Positions 42,747-51,341 of a DNA stretch of 64,000 nucleotides are shown piece after piece. How positions within the stretch are numbered: the first letter of the stretch is position 1; every line of letters starts with the position of its first letter. Location of the stretch: positions 1,178,001-1,242,000 of the forward strand of contig NZ_JACHMB010000001.1 of the NCBI RefSeq assembly GCF_014204795.1, in the 5' to 3' direction. This DNA is from Nonomuraea jabiensis (GTDB taxonomy: Bacteria; Actinomycetota; Actinomycetes; Streptosporangiales; Streptosporangiaceae). The translations under genes were made by a program, and so were the position numbers. The notes beneath the pieces are model-generated. The model did no database searches, was not told the DNA's origin, and saw only the letters and a program-made list of their open reading frames with translations.

Positions 42747-44336
42747 TCAGCCCTCCAGGTCCACGGAGCGGCCGCTCTCGGCGCCGATCTCGCTGCCGAT
42801 CTGGTCGATCACGTCGGCCGGGATCGCCGAGTCGACCGTCAGCGCGATGAGCGCGTTGCCGCCCTTGGTGGAGCGGGCCACCTGCATCGAGGCGATGTTG
42901 ACGCCGTGCTCGCCGAGAAGGCGGCCGACCACGCCGACGATGCCGGGACGGTCGGTGTAGGTGAAGAACGCCAGGTGGGCCGTCGGCTCGATCTCCATCT
43001 CGTAGCCGTTGACCTCGACGATCTTCGTGATCTGGCGCGGGCCGGAGAGCGTGCCGGACACCGAGACCTGGCGGCCGTCGGCGAGCACGCCGCGCACGGT
43101 CACCACGTTGCGCCAGTCGGGGCTCTCCGAGCTGGTCACCAGCTCCACGGTGAGACCGCGGTCCTTGGCCAGCAGCGGCGCGTTGACGTACGTGACCTGC
43201 TCCTCGATCACGTCGGTGAACACGCCCTTGAGGGCGGCCAGCTCGATCACCCGCACGTCCTCGGAGGCGATCTCGCCGCGCACCTCGACGTCGAGCTTGG
43301 TGGCCACCTCACCGGCCAGCGCGGTGAACACGCGGCCGAGCTTCTCGGCCAGCGGCAGGCCCGGCTTGACGTCCTCGGCCACCACGCCGCCCTGGACGTT
43401 GACCGCGTCCGGCACGAACTCACCCGCGAGCGCCAGCTTCACGCTCCGCGCGACCTGCGTGCCGGCCTTCTCCTGGGCCTCGTGCGTGGAGGCGCCCAGG
43501 TGCGGCGTCACGACGACCTGGTCCAGCTCGAACAGCGGGCTGTCGGTGCACGGCTCCTTGGAGAACACGTCGAGGCCCGCTCCCGCGACGCGCCCCTCCT
43601 TGATCGCCGAGTAGAGGGCGCCCTCGTCCACGATGCCGCCGCGGGCGACGTTGATGATGCGCACCGACGGCTTGACCTGGTGCAGCTCCCTGTCGCCGAT
43701 GAGGCCGACGGTCTCCTTGGACTTGGGCAGGTGGACGGTGATGAAGTCGGCCTGCTTGAGCACCTCTTCGAGGCTGAGGAGCTTGACGCCCATCTGCGCG
43801 GCGCGGGCCGGCGGCAGGTAGGGGTCGTAGGCGATCAGCTCGACGCCGAAGGGCTGCAGCCGCTGGGCCACGAGCTGCCCGATCTTGCCCAGACCGAGGA
43901 TGCCGACGACCTTCTCGTCGAGCTCGACACCGGTGTACTTGGAGCGCTTCCACTCCCCGTTCTTCAGCGCGGCGTGAGCCTGGGCCGTGTTGCGCGCGCT
44001 GGCCAGGATGAGCGCGAGGGTCTGCTCGGCGGCGCTGGTGATGTTGGAGGTCGGCGCGTTGACGACCATGACACCGGCCTTGGTGGCGGCTTCGACGTCG
44101 ACGTTGTCGAGGCCGACGCCGGCGCGGGCGACCACGCGCAGCTTCGGCGCGGCGGCGATGGCCTCGGCGTCGACCTGCGTGGCGGAGCGCACGATCAGGG
44201 CGTCCACCTCGGCGAGGGCGGGCAGCAGCTGGGAACGGTCGGCGCCGTCGGTGTGGCGGACCTCGAAATCAGCGCCGAGTACGGCGAGGCCAGCCTCGGA
44301 CAGCTCCTCTGCGACCAGAACGACGGGCTTGTTCAC
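42747..44336 (-). CDS. serA: D-3-phosphoglycerate dehydrogenase
   Basis: 529 residues, the long form with an extra ASB domain and a C-terminal ACT domain, as in mycobacterial SerA. Substrate and NAD motifs: RAGVGLDNVDV, GILGLGKIGQLVAQRL, NVARGGIVDE (catalytic Arg in that region), VVTPHLGASTHEAQ (catalytic His). ACT domain from about residue 455 (AHLAFFTYTDRPGIVGVVGRLLGEHGVNIASMQV) allows serine feedback. First committed step of serine synthesis. Upstream region has a hairpin (44369-44394) and a 14-bp palindrome. Confidence 0.97.
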   Translation of the reverse strand: MNKPVVLVAEELSEAGLAVLGADFEVRHTDGADRSQLLPALAEVDALIVRSATQVDAEAIAAAPKLRVVARAGVGLDNVDVEAATKAGVMVVNAPTSNITSAAEQTLALILASARNTAQAHAALKNGEWKRSKYTGVELDEKVVGILGLGKIGQLVAQRLQPFGVELIAYDPYLPPARAAQMGVKLLSLEEVLKQADFITVHLPKSKETVGLIGDRELHQVKPSVRIINVARGGIVDEGALYSAIKEGRVAGAGLDVFSKEPCTDSPLFELDQVVVTPHLGASTHEAQEKAGTQVARSVKLALAGEFVPDAVNVQGGVVAEDVKPGLPLAEKLGRVFTALAGEVATKLDVEVRGEIASEDVRVIELAALKGVFTDVIEEQVTYVNAPLLAKDRGLTVELVTSSESPDWRNVVTVRGVLADGRQVSVSGTLSGPRQITKIVEVNGYEMEIEPTAHLAFFTYTDRPGIVGVVGRLLGEHGVNIASMQVARSTKGGNALIALTVDSAIPADVIDQIGSEIGAESGRSVDLEG

Positions 44337-44368
44337 TGGTGTGGATCCTTAACGGCACGGCGGGCATT

Positions 44369-44394
44369 CGGGGGACACGTCCACGGATCCCCCG
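44369..44394 (-). promoter_or_regulatory. Hairpin in the serA leader
   Basis: Arms CGGGGGA and TCCCCCG with a 12-nt loop, about 33 bp before the serA start. It may be a leader structure; no regulator class is recognised. Confidence 0.35.
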
Positions 44395-44422
44395 ACGGTC
44401 CCACAGAGTCTATCCGGGGCTT

Positions 44423-44436
44423 GTGAACGCGTTCAC
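44423..44436. promoter_or_regulatory. Perfect palindrome GTGAACGCGTTCAC in the serA upstream region
   Basis: 14-bp perfect palindrome with central CG, the form typical of LacI-family operators. It lies 87 bp upstream of serA and 141 bp before the divergent SseB-like gene. No LacI regulator is encoded in the window. Confidence 0.5.
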
Positions 44437-44576
44437 GAGGCACCCACGATGTGAGACAGGTCCGCCCTACCCCCGGAGGAAGAAACTCATCCACTCCGCT
44501 CCCATCTTTGTCTTGATCGGGAGATTTATTCGCCATTAGCCTGATAAGCCGTGGCCGAGTACCTAGGGTTCGTCTT

Positions 44577-45431
44577 ATGAGCATCGGGAATCCTGCGCTT
44601 GCCGACGTGCTCGCTCAGCATGGCACTCCGCATCGCCTGCTGGGCGCTCTCGCCGACGGTGGAGTCCTGGTGGCAGTGCGGCCAGACCGCTCGGTCGTCC
44701 TCGGGACGACCCAGGCCGGAGACCGGGTGTTGCTCGGTTACACCGGCCCTGCCACCTATGCCAGGCACCGCGGCAGTCATTCCCTATCGGCGTGCGACGC
44801 CGACACCATCCTGGACATCCAGCGCGTCACCGGCGTGCGGGAGATCGTGATCGACGCGGCCGGACCAGCCGCCGCGGCCGTGCCCATCGACGACCTCCAG
44901 CGCTTCATCACCTCGACGCGCACGGGGCCGACGCCCGTCCTCTCGGGAGCGGTGCCGGCCGCGTACGCGACGGGGGCGATGGCGACCGTGTCACGCGGTG
45001 CCGCGCTGGCCCAGGTGGCACCTCCGAGTCCGCAGGCGCCGACGCTGCCGTGGGTGCCCGCGCCCCGGCCGCACCTGTCGGGGCCGATGCAGCAGGTGGA
45101 CCCCGGCTACCGGCGGTGCACGCATCCGATCCTGCCCGCGCTGCGGCAGGCCATCGGGCTGCTGCTCATGGACTTCCCGCTCGTGCACCACGTCTGGATC
45201 TCCGAGGCGCGCACGGCGTCCGGGGCTCCGGGGATCATGCTGCACGTGAAGGTGCACATGTCAGCCGCCGAGGACGTCGTACGCGACCTGCACCGCCTGG
45301 TACGCGCCCGGCTGCCGCAGTTCGCGGCCTCCGGGGCGCCGATCCTCATGGCGAGGGTGGCGGACGCGCGCAGCGAGCGCCGGATGATCGAGATCGGCGC
45401 GCACGTGGTGTGCGCCAACGTCATCGACTGA
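44577..45431 (+). CDS. SseB-like protein, unknown function
   Basis: 284 residues. The first 110 resemble the SseB N-terminal domain (LLGALADGGVLVAVRPDRSVVLGTTQAGDRVLLGYTGPATYARH...VREIVIDAAGPAAAAVPIDDLQRFI); then a proline-rich linker and a C-terminal domain with hydrophobic strands, like the SseB C-terminal region. SseB was named in E. coli for enhanced serine sensitivity, but its biochemical role is unclear. Here it is divergent from serA, a suggestive pairing. No signal peptide or membrane segment. Confidence 0.6.
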   Translation: MSIGNPALADVLAQHGTPHRLLGALADGGVLVAVRPDRSVVLGTTQAGDRVLLGYTGPATYARHRGSHSLSACDADTILDIQRVTGVREIVIDAAGPAAAAVPIDDLQRFITSTRTGPTPVLSGAVPAAYATGAMATVSRGAALAQVAPPSPQAPTLPWVPAPRPHLSGPMQQVDPGYRRCTHPILPALRQAIGLLLMDFPLVHHVWISEARTASGAPGIMLHVKVHMSAAEDVVRDLHRLVRARLPQFAASGAPILMARVADARSERRMIEIGAHVVCANVID

Positions 45432-45444
45432 CGCGACCCATGTG

Positions 45445-45474
45445 CCGCGGGGCCCGGGTGACCGGGCCCCGCGG
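45445..45474 (+). terminator. Terminator after the SseB-like gene
   Basis: 13-bp perfect stem CCGCGGGGCCCGG / CCGGGCCCCGCGG with a 4-nt loop, 13 bp past the stop; no T-run. Confidence 0.7.
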
Positions 45475-45526
45475 CGTGGAAAAGTGGGCCCTCCCGAACA
45501 AGCTCTCGCTCGGCTTCAATGAGGGA

Positions 45527-46888
45527 ATGATCACACCGGCGGTGGGCGCGTCCGCGGTCTCCAGGGGCGTGCGCCTCGGCTACGGCGTGGGGTCCTTCTG
45601 CACGGCCACGGTCAGCACCGTGCCCGGCCTGCTCCTGCTGTACTACATGACCAATTTCCTGGCCGTGCCCGCCTGGCTGGCCGGGGTCGTGGTGACCGCG
45701 CCCAAGGTCTGGGACCTGGTCGTCAACCCGCTGATCGGCCGCTGGTCGGACCGGACCCGGTCGCGGCTGGGCCCCCGGCGGCCCTGGCTGCTGGCGGGCG
45801 CCTGCACGCTGCCGATCGCGTTCTTCCTGGTGTTCGCGGGGCCGCCGCTGACGGGCGTGCCCGCCGCCCTCTACGTGGGGGTGTGCTTCCTCGTGACGGC
45901 GACGGCGTACGCGCTGTTCGAGGTGCCGTACAAGGCGATGCCCGGCGAGATGACCCACGACTACCACGAGCGCACCTCGCTGCTGCAGTGGCGCATGGTC
46001 TTCATCGGCGCGGCCACCGCGGTCAGCGGCGTGCTCGCCCCGGCCATCGTCACGAGCCAGGGCGAGCACGGCACGCTGGACAGCTACCGGCTGATGGCCA
46101 CGGTGATCGCGGTCATCCTGCTCCTCGCCATGCTGGGCTCCTTCTTCGGCACCGCCCGCGCGCCCATGACCGGCGCGCCGGAGGCGGACCGGGGAGGGTG
46201 GCGCGAGCAGTTCGCCGCGATCAAGGGCAACCGGCCGTTCCTGTGGCTGACCATGCTGGCCTGCACGCAGATGCTCGCCGTGAGCATGATGCTGGCCGCC
46301 GCGCCCTACTTCGCCGCGTACACGCTCGGCTCGCCGAAGGCCACGCAGACGCTCTTCGCCGCGCTGGTCGGCCCGATCCTGCTGACGATGCCGCTGTGGG
46401 TGCGCCTGGCCAGGCGCTTCGACAAGCGGGGCGCGATGATCCTGGCGGCGCTCCTGTACGCCGGCGGCACGACGGCGGCCCTGGCCACGCCGGTCCTCGG
46501 CATCGTGTGGGCACACGTGACGATCCTGGTCGTCGGCGTCGGCTACGCCGGGGTGCAGTTGCTGCAGTTCTCGATGCTGGCGGACGTGATCGCGGTGGAC
46601 GCCGCCGAGACCGGCAAGCGGCGGGCGGGCGTGCTGACGGGGCTGTGGACGGCCATCGAGAGCGGCGTCAGCGCGTTCGGCGCGCTGATCTTCGGGGTGA
46701 TCCTGTCCATCGGCGGTTTCATCGAGTCCGAGCCGAGCAGGCCGGTCGAGCAGCCGGACAGCGCCGTGACCGCGGTCCTGATCGGACAGACCGCGGTCCC
46801 GGCGCTGATCATCTTCCTGTCGGTGCTGATGACGCTGAAGTACCGGCTCACGCCACCCGGCGCGCCAGCACCAGACGCGTCCGCGTGA
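45527..46888 (+). CDS. GPH-family sugar/cation symporter (MFS, MelB-like)
   Basis: 453 residues, about twelve helices. LGYGVGSFCTATVSTVPGLLLLYYMTNFL, KVWDLVVNPLIGRWSDRTRSRLGPRRPWLLAG and FEVPYKAMPGEMTHDYHERTSLLQWR are the characteristic motifs of the glycoside-pentoside-hexuronide:cation symporters. Sugar unknown. ATG 45527 chosen because the family N-terminus (RGVRLGYG) begins soon after it; the ribosome site GAGGG is close. The 3' end overlaps the convergent FtsX permease gene by 41 bp. Confidence 0.85.
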   Translation: MITPAVGASAVSRGVRLGYGVGSFCTATVSTVPGLLLLYYMTNFLAVPAWLAGVVVTAPKVWDLVVNPLIGRWSDRTRSRLGPRRPWLLAGACTLPIAFFLVFAGPPLTGVPAALYVGVCFLVTATAYALFEVPYKAMPGEMTHDYHERTSLLQWRMVFIGAATAVSGVLAPAIVTSQGEHGTLDSYRLMATVIAVILLLAMLGSFFGTARAPMTGAPEADRGGWREQFAAIKGNRPFLWLTMLACTQMLAVSMMLAAAPYFAAYTLGSPKATQTLFAALVGPILLTMPLWVRLARRFDKRGAMILAALLYAGGTTAALATPVLGIVWAHVTILVVGVGYAGVQLLQFSMLADVIAVDAAETGKRRAGVLTGLWTAIESGVSAFGALIFGVILSIGGFIESEPSRPVEQPDSAVTAVLIGQTAVPALIIFLSVLMTLKYRLTPPGAPAPDASA

Positions 46889-49400
46889 ACAGCCCCGCCA
46901 CCAGCGCCGCCAGCAGGGGCAGCCCCACCACGACCCCGGCCAGGAAGAGCCAGGGGACGGCGATCGTCGTGGCTCCGGGGTTGAACAGCTCCATCCTCCC
47001 GTAGACCGTCCGGGTCAGCGGCCAGGTCAGCGCGATGCCGCTGACGAGGCCCGCCGCCAGGCCCACCAGGGCGCCGAGGCCGGAGATGTAGGCGGCCTGG
47101 GCCGCCACCACGAGCCTGCGCACCCGCGCCGCCCCGCCGACCGCGGACAGGGTGTCGAGGTCCGGGCGCATGTCGGCGGCGGCCAGCCCCGTGGCCGCGA
47201 ACGTGCCGCCGAGCACCAGGACCAGCGCGGCCCCGAGCAGGATCAGCAGGGTGACGAAGCGGCTCTCGGCCGTGCCCCGCTCCACGAGGGCGTAGGCCTG
47301 ATCGCCGATGAGGACCCTGATCTCCGTGCTCAGCCGCTGATCGTCGATATCCGTGTACGCCGCGTAGAAGGTCCGCTGCTGCACCTTGAGTCCCGCCTGC
47401 GTCAGCACGGACGGTGGGATCAGCGCGCCTGTCTGACCGGCCTCGGCCGGCGCCGCCGCCACGGCGGGAACCCGGAGGGTCGTGACCGGCTTGTCGTCCC
47501 CGTTCTCGACCTGGATCGTGAGCATGGCGTCGCGCACCGCGCCCGGGCTGAAGGCCACGGCCTTGCCCGCAGCCAGTGCCGCCGCAGCCTGCGGGTCCCT
47601 GCGTTTCTGGAGGAAGGCGAGCACCTCCTCGTCGGCCACCTCCACGGCGCCGGGGAAGTCGCGGAGGTCGCACGGGGATGTGCAGCCCCCCGGCAGGGCG
47701 AGGTTCAGATAGACGGGCTCGCCCTGCGCGTCCGTCACGGCCAGCCCGTTGACCAGGCTCACCCCCGGCAGCTTCTGCTGGACGAGCGCCCGCACCCGGG
47801 CCCACCCCTGATCGTCGGTCTTCCAGGCACGGACCATCAAGGTGTCCGCGGGGACGATCGAGTTGCGTCTCGCCTCCTGGTCGACATAGTCACTGTTGAG
47901 GCCGATGCCCAGCGTGACCGCCCCCATCGTGGCCGCCATGACCGCGGCGGTGGCGGAGGCCGTACGGACGCGGTGGCGGGAGGCGTCGCGTACGGACAGG
48001 CGCAGCGGGAGCGGCAGCCGCCCGGCGAGCCGCCCCGTGGCCTGGACCAGCCACGGCATCAGCGCGACCAGCCCGAACACCACCAGCGTCGAGGCCAGCG
48101 CGACCGACAGCATGCCCCGGTGCAGGGCGAACCCCAACGCGGCCACCCCGAGCAGCACCAGCACGGCCCCGAGCACGGGACGGCCCGCGCGGCCGGGCGT
48201 GTCCACGGCGGCGCGCCCGGCCAGCACGTGCACGGGGCTCTGCCGGCTCGCCTGGATCGCCGGCACGATCGCCGCGGTCAGCGCACTCACCACGCCCAAC
48301 GCGGCCACGCCGAGCACCGACGCCCACGGCACGTCCGCCGGACCGTGCGTCCAGTCCAGCCGACGGGCCGCGAACCACTCCACCGCCAGCCCGGCGCCGA
48401 TGCCCAGGGCGGCGCCCAGCAGGGCCGCCGCGCCGCCGAGCACCAGGCCGTCGGCCAGCACGATGGTCTTGAGGTGCCGCCCGGAGCCGCCCTGCGCGGC
48501 GATCATGGCGAGCTCCCTGCGCCTGCGGCGCAGCCCGACCGCGAAGGCGGGGCCCGCGAGCAGGACGGTCTCGGTCACGATGAGCACGACGGCGACACCC
48601 AGCTCGACCAGCCCGTGCAGGTCACGGGGCCCGGAGTCACCGGTGTCGGAGCGCTCGATGAGGGCCCGGGACTCGACGCCCAGGCCCACCTCGTTGAGGC
48701 GTCGCACGTCCGGCCACTGGACGGGGGCGGCGGTGTCGATGAGCCAGCCGCTGTCGTTGCCGTCGTTCTGGTGCGGGAGCAGCCCTTCCGGCAGGGCGAG
48801 CATCTCGCGCAGGCCAGGCCGGTTCGGGTGCTCGGCGACCCCGACCACCCGCACGCTGCGGTCCGGCCGCCACGTCTTGATCGTGTCGCCTATCCGGACA
48901 CCGCTGTCGATCAGCGCGGGGGACACGGCGACCTCACCGGGTGCGGCGGCGAACCTGCCCTCGACCAGGCGGCGCATCCCCCTGGTCAAGGGGTCGCGCA
49001 GGTCGGCCTCGAACACGTCGACCCGGCTGTAGCCGTCCGCCAGGCGGGCATGCACGATGCTCGCCTGGTAGCGGAGCAGGCGGCCCTGGAGCAGGGTGCC
49101 GATCTCGGCGGGCGTCCACGGCCGCCCGGCCCGCTGCGATTGGCGCATAGTGGTGATCACCCCGTCCGCTCTCTGCTCGACCGCGGTGCGGAACGGGGTC
49201 GTGACGATGCGGGCGTCGGCCGCCCCCAGCCTCGAGTCCAGCTTGTCGCGGCTGGTGATGCTCGTGGTGGCGGCGCCGGTGAGCACCGCCGTGATGACCA
49301 GGACGGGCAGGCCGATCATCACCATGATGAGCGCGGTCCGGCCCTTGAAGCGAAGGGCGTCCCTGCGGGAGATGCGCAGCGCGGCGCGGAACGCGCTCAT
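46848..49400 (-). CDS. FtsX-family ABC transporter permease
   Basis: 850 residues, two FtsX-type modules: an N-terminal helix (TALIMVMIGLPVLVITAVL), a large extracellular MacB-like domain, a four-helix core near residues 260-480 and a second set at the C-terminus (LFVTLLILLGAALVLVLGGTF through VGLPLLAALVAGLF). Such proteins with one ATPase export or sense peptides and antibiotics (BceB-like) or lipoproteins. Substrate unknown. Overlaps its ATPase by 4 bp, and that in turn overlaps a PadR regulator by 4 bp: a single operon. Confidence 0.87.
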   Translation of the reverse strand: MSAFRAALRISRRDALRFKGRTALIMVMIGLPVLVITAVLTGAATTSITSRDKLDSRLGAADARIVTTPFRTAVEQRADGVITTMRQSQRAGRPWTPAEIGTLLQGRLLRYQASIVHARLADGYSRVDVFEADLRDPLTRGMRRLVEGRFAAAPGEVAVSPALIDSGVRIGDTIKTWRPDRSVRVVGVAEHPNRPGLREMLALPEGLLPHQNDGNDSGWLIDTAAPVQWPDVRRLNEVGLGVESRALIERSDTGDSGPRDLHGLVELGVAVVLIVTETVLLAGPAFAVGLRRRRRELAMIAAQGGSGRHLKTIVLADGLVLGGAAALLGAALGIGAGLAVEWFAARRLDWTHGPADVPWASVLGVAALGVVSALTAAIVPAIQASRQSPVHVLAGRAAVDTPGRAGRPVLGAVLVLLGVAALGFALHRGMLSVALASTLVVFGLVALMPWLVQATGRLAGRLPLPLRLSVRDASRHRVRTASATAAVMAATMGAVTLGIGLNSDYVDQEARRNSIVPADTLMVRAWKTDDQGWARVRALVQQKLPGVSLVNGLAVTDAQGEPVYLNLALPGGCTSPCDLRDFPGAVEVADEEVLAFLQKRRDPQAAAALAAGKAVAFSPGAVRDAMLTIQVENGDDKPVTTLRVPAVAAAPAEAGQTGALIPPSVLTQAGLKVQQRTFYAAYTDIDDQRLSTEIRVLIGDQAYALVERGTAESRFVTLLILLGAALVLVLGGTFAATGLAAADMRPDLDTLSAVGGAARVRRLVVAAQAAYISGLGALVGLAAGLVSGIALTWPLTRTVYGRMELFNPGATTIAVPWLFLAGVVVGLPLLAALVAGLFTRTRLVLARRVA

Positions 49401-50077
49401 CGGGCGCTCTCCAGCCGCACGGCGCTCGACTCCACGATCGCGCCGTCACGCAGGTAGACCACCCGGTCGGCCCAGCCCGCGTACCGCGGTTCGTGGGTGA
49501 CCAGCAGGACCGCCGCGCCGGCGTCGCAACGGGTGCGCAGCAGCTGCAGGATCTCGTCACCGGTGGCGGTGTCGAGCGCGCCGGTCGGCTCGTCGGCCAG
49601 CAGCAGCCGCCGCTCGCCCACCAGCGCCCTGGCGATGGCCACGCGCTGGCGCTGCCCCCCGGACAGCTCCTCGGGGAACCGGCCGGCGGCGTCCCCGGCC
49701 CCCACCTCGGCGAGCACGGCCAGCGCCTCCTCGCGGGCGGTCGCGGAACGCACGCCGTCGAGCTCCCTCGGCAGCATCACGTTCTCGGCGGCCGTCAGGG
49801 ACGGGATCAGGTTGAGGTCCTGGAAGACGTACCCGACGCTGGTGCGCCTGAGCGCGGCCAGGTCCTTCACCCTGGCCAGGTCCTCGCCCTCGATGGTCAC
49901 GGTCCCCGAGGTGGGCCGGTCGAGACCGCCCGCCACGTTGAGCAAGGTCGACTTGCCCGAGCCCGACGGGCCCATGACCGCGACCAGCTCCCCCGCCGCC
50001 ACCTCCAGGCTCACGCCCTTCAGGGCCTGCACCTGGCCGTGCTCGCGGGTCACGTCCCGCAAACTCACCACAGTCAT
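49397..50077 (-). CDS. ABC transporter ATP-binding protein (MacB/LolD type)
   Basis: 226 residues. Walker A GPSGSGKST, Q-loop VFQDLNL, signature LSGGQRQRVAIARAL, Walker B LLLADEPTGALD, switch VTHEP. Overlap of 4 bp on each side couples it to PadR upstream and the permease downstream. Confidence 0.93.
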   Translation of the reverse strand: MTVVSLRDVTREHGQVQALKGVSLEVAAGELVAVMGPSGSGKSTLLNVAGGLDRPTSGTVTIEGEDLARVKDLAALRRTSVGYVFQDLNLIPSLTAAENVMLPRELDGVRSATAREEALAVLAEVGAGDAAGRFPEELSGGQRQRVAIARALVGERRLLLADEPTGALDTATGDEILQLLRTRCDAGAAVLLVTHEPRYAGWADRVVYLRDGAIVESSAVRLESAR

Positions 50078-50595
50078 CGCTCTTGCTCCTTGGACATCTG
50101 CTGGGAAACGGCCTCGCAGTGGTCCAGCCAGCGCTGCTCCGCCTCTGCCTTGAAAATCAGCGAGTCGAGGACCAGCCGCTGCGCGAACCCGCCTGTCGCG
50201 GCCCGCTTGGCCCGGGTCAGCTCCTGCAGCCCGAGCATGGTGGCCACGCGCTGGGTCTGGATGACCTCGGCCACGTCCAGGCCACCGGCCACGGCCATCG
50301 CGATCTTGATGGCCAGCTCGTCCCGAGGCCGGTCGGACGGGGCGACGGGGGTGCTGAACCATCGCTCCAGCTCCTCCCGACCGGCCTCGGTGATCGTGTA
50401 GACCGCGCGGCCCTGCTCGTCGGCTCCCCCTGGGGCCACCAGGCCATCGCGCTCGAGCCGGGAGAGCGTCGTGTAGACCTGGCCGATGTTCAAGGGCCAG
50501 GTCGCCCCTGTGGACGTCTCGAACTCGACCCTGAGCTGATAGCCGTAACGCGGTCCGCTGCTCAGCAACGCGAGCAGTCCGTGTCTGATCGACAT
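50074..50595 (-). CDS. PadR-family regulator
   Basis: 173 residues: winged helix MSIRHGLLALLSSGPRYGYQLRVEF...WPLNIGQVYTTLSRLERDGLV (residues 1-55) and the C-terminal helical PadR domain. First gene of the PadR-ATPase-permease operon, a common self-regulated drug- or peptide-resistance module. Two direct copies of the palindrome ATACTGAGTAT lie 2 bp before the start codon, a probable autorepression site. Confidence 0.92.
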   Translation of the reverse strand: MSIRHGLLALLSSGPRYGYQLRVEFETSTGATWPLNIGQVYTTLSRLERDGLVAPGGADEQGRAVYTITEAGREELERWFSTPVAPSDRPRDELAIKIAMAVAGGLDVAEVIQTQRVATMLGLQELTRAKRAATGGFAQRLVLDSLIFKAEAEQRWLDHCEAVSQQMSKEQER

Positions 50596-50597
50596 GG

Positions 50598-50621
50598 ATA
50601 CTGAGTATGCATACTGAGTAT
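50598..50621. promoter_or_regulatory. Double operator upstream of padR
   Basis: ATACTGAGTAT (itself an 11-bp palindrome) at 50598-50608 and again at 50611-50621, direct repeats 13 bp apart. Right at the 5' end of padR, so the transcript likely starts inside or just beside it and has a very short or no leader. Confidence 0.75.
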
Positions 50622-50683
50622 GCCCACCGCAAGCGATCCGCGTTTTCTGGACAGCGAGCGCCTTTCGGTCCGATACTCGCTAC

Positions 50684-51235
50684 ATGAGCTCGACGCAGCC
50701 GCCTTTTCGCGCATCAGACGGGGAACGGGACCGCGCGATCGACGAGCTCAGGGACCAGGCCGTGGAGGGCCGGATCTCCCACGACACGTTCGTGGGCCGC
50801 GTCGACCAGGCGCTGCGCGCGCGCAGCCGGCACGAGCTCGACAAGCTGGTCGCGGACCTGCCGCGCAAGCCGACGGTCAGGCAGCGGCTGACCGACGCCG
50901 TCGCGTCGGTCTCCGAGTTCACCACCCGGCTGCAGTCCGCGTGGCGGCGTCCCCGGCTGCCCAAGCTGGCGCTGCCCGACGACGACCGGCTGCGTTACGT
51001 GGTGGGGCGCGGGTCGGCGTGCGACCTCGTCCTGTCGGACTTAACCGTCTCCCGGGTCCACGCCGAGCTGCGCCGCGAGGGCGACGGCGAGTGGATGCTG
51101 GTGGACCTCGGCTCGCTCAACGGCACCCGGCTCAACGGGTGGCGGCTGGTGGGGCCGGCGCGGGTGCGGTCGGGTGACGAGATCTCGTTCGGCGACTGCG
51201 GCTTCATGGTGACCTCGGGCCAGCCGTCCTTCTGA
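50684..51235 (+). CDS. DUF1707-FHA domain protein
   Basis: 183 residues: DUF1707 region (FRASDGERDRAIDELRDQAVEGRISHDTFVGRVDQALRARSRHELDKLVADLP, residues 8-60), linker, then FHA domain with VVGRGSACDLVLSDLTVSRVHAEL and SLNGTRLNGWRL (residues about 105-175). FHA domains bind phospho-threonine, so a partner of a Ser/Thr kinase is likely. No membrane segment. Divergent from the PadR operon. Confidence 0.88.
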   Translation: MSSTQPPFRASDGERDRAIDELRDQAVEGRISHDTFVGRVDQALRARSRHELDKLVADLPRKPTVRQRLTDAVASVSEFTTRLQSAWRRPRLPKLALPDDDRLRYVVGRGSACDLVLSDLTVSRVHAELRREGDGEWMLVDLGSLNGTRLNGWRLVGPARVRSGDEISFGDCGFMVTSGQPSF

Positions 51236-51341
51236 CGCGTCCGCCCAGAACCTCCCGACAAATACGGATATTTGCGGATTACAGCTGGCTTGTGGTGATC
51301 CACGCTGGCAGGGCGATTCCCCGTTCACTTGGAGACCCCCC

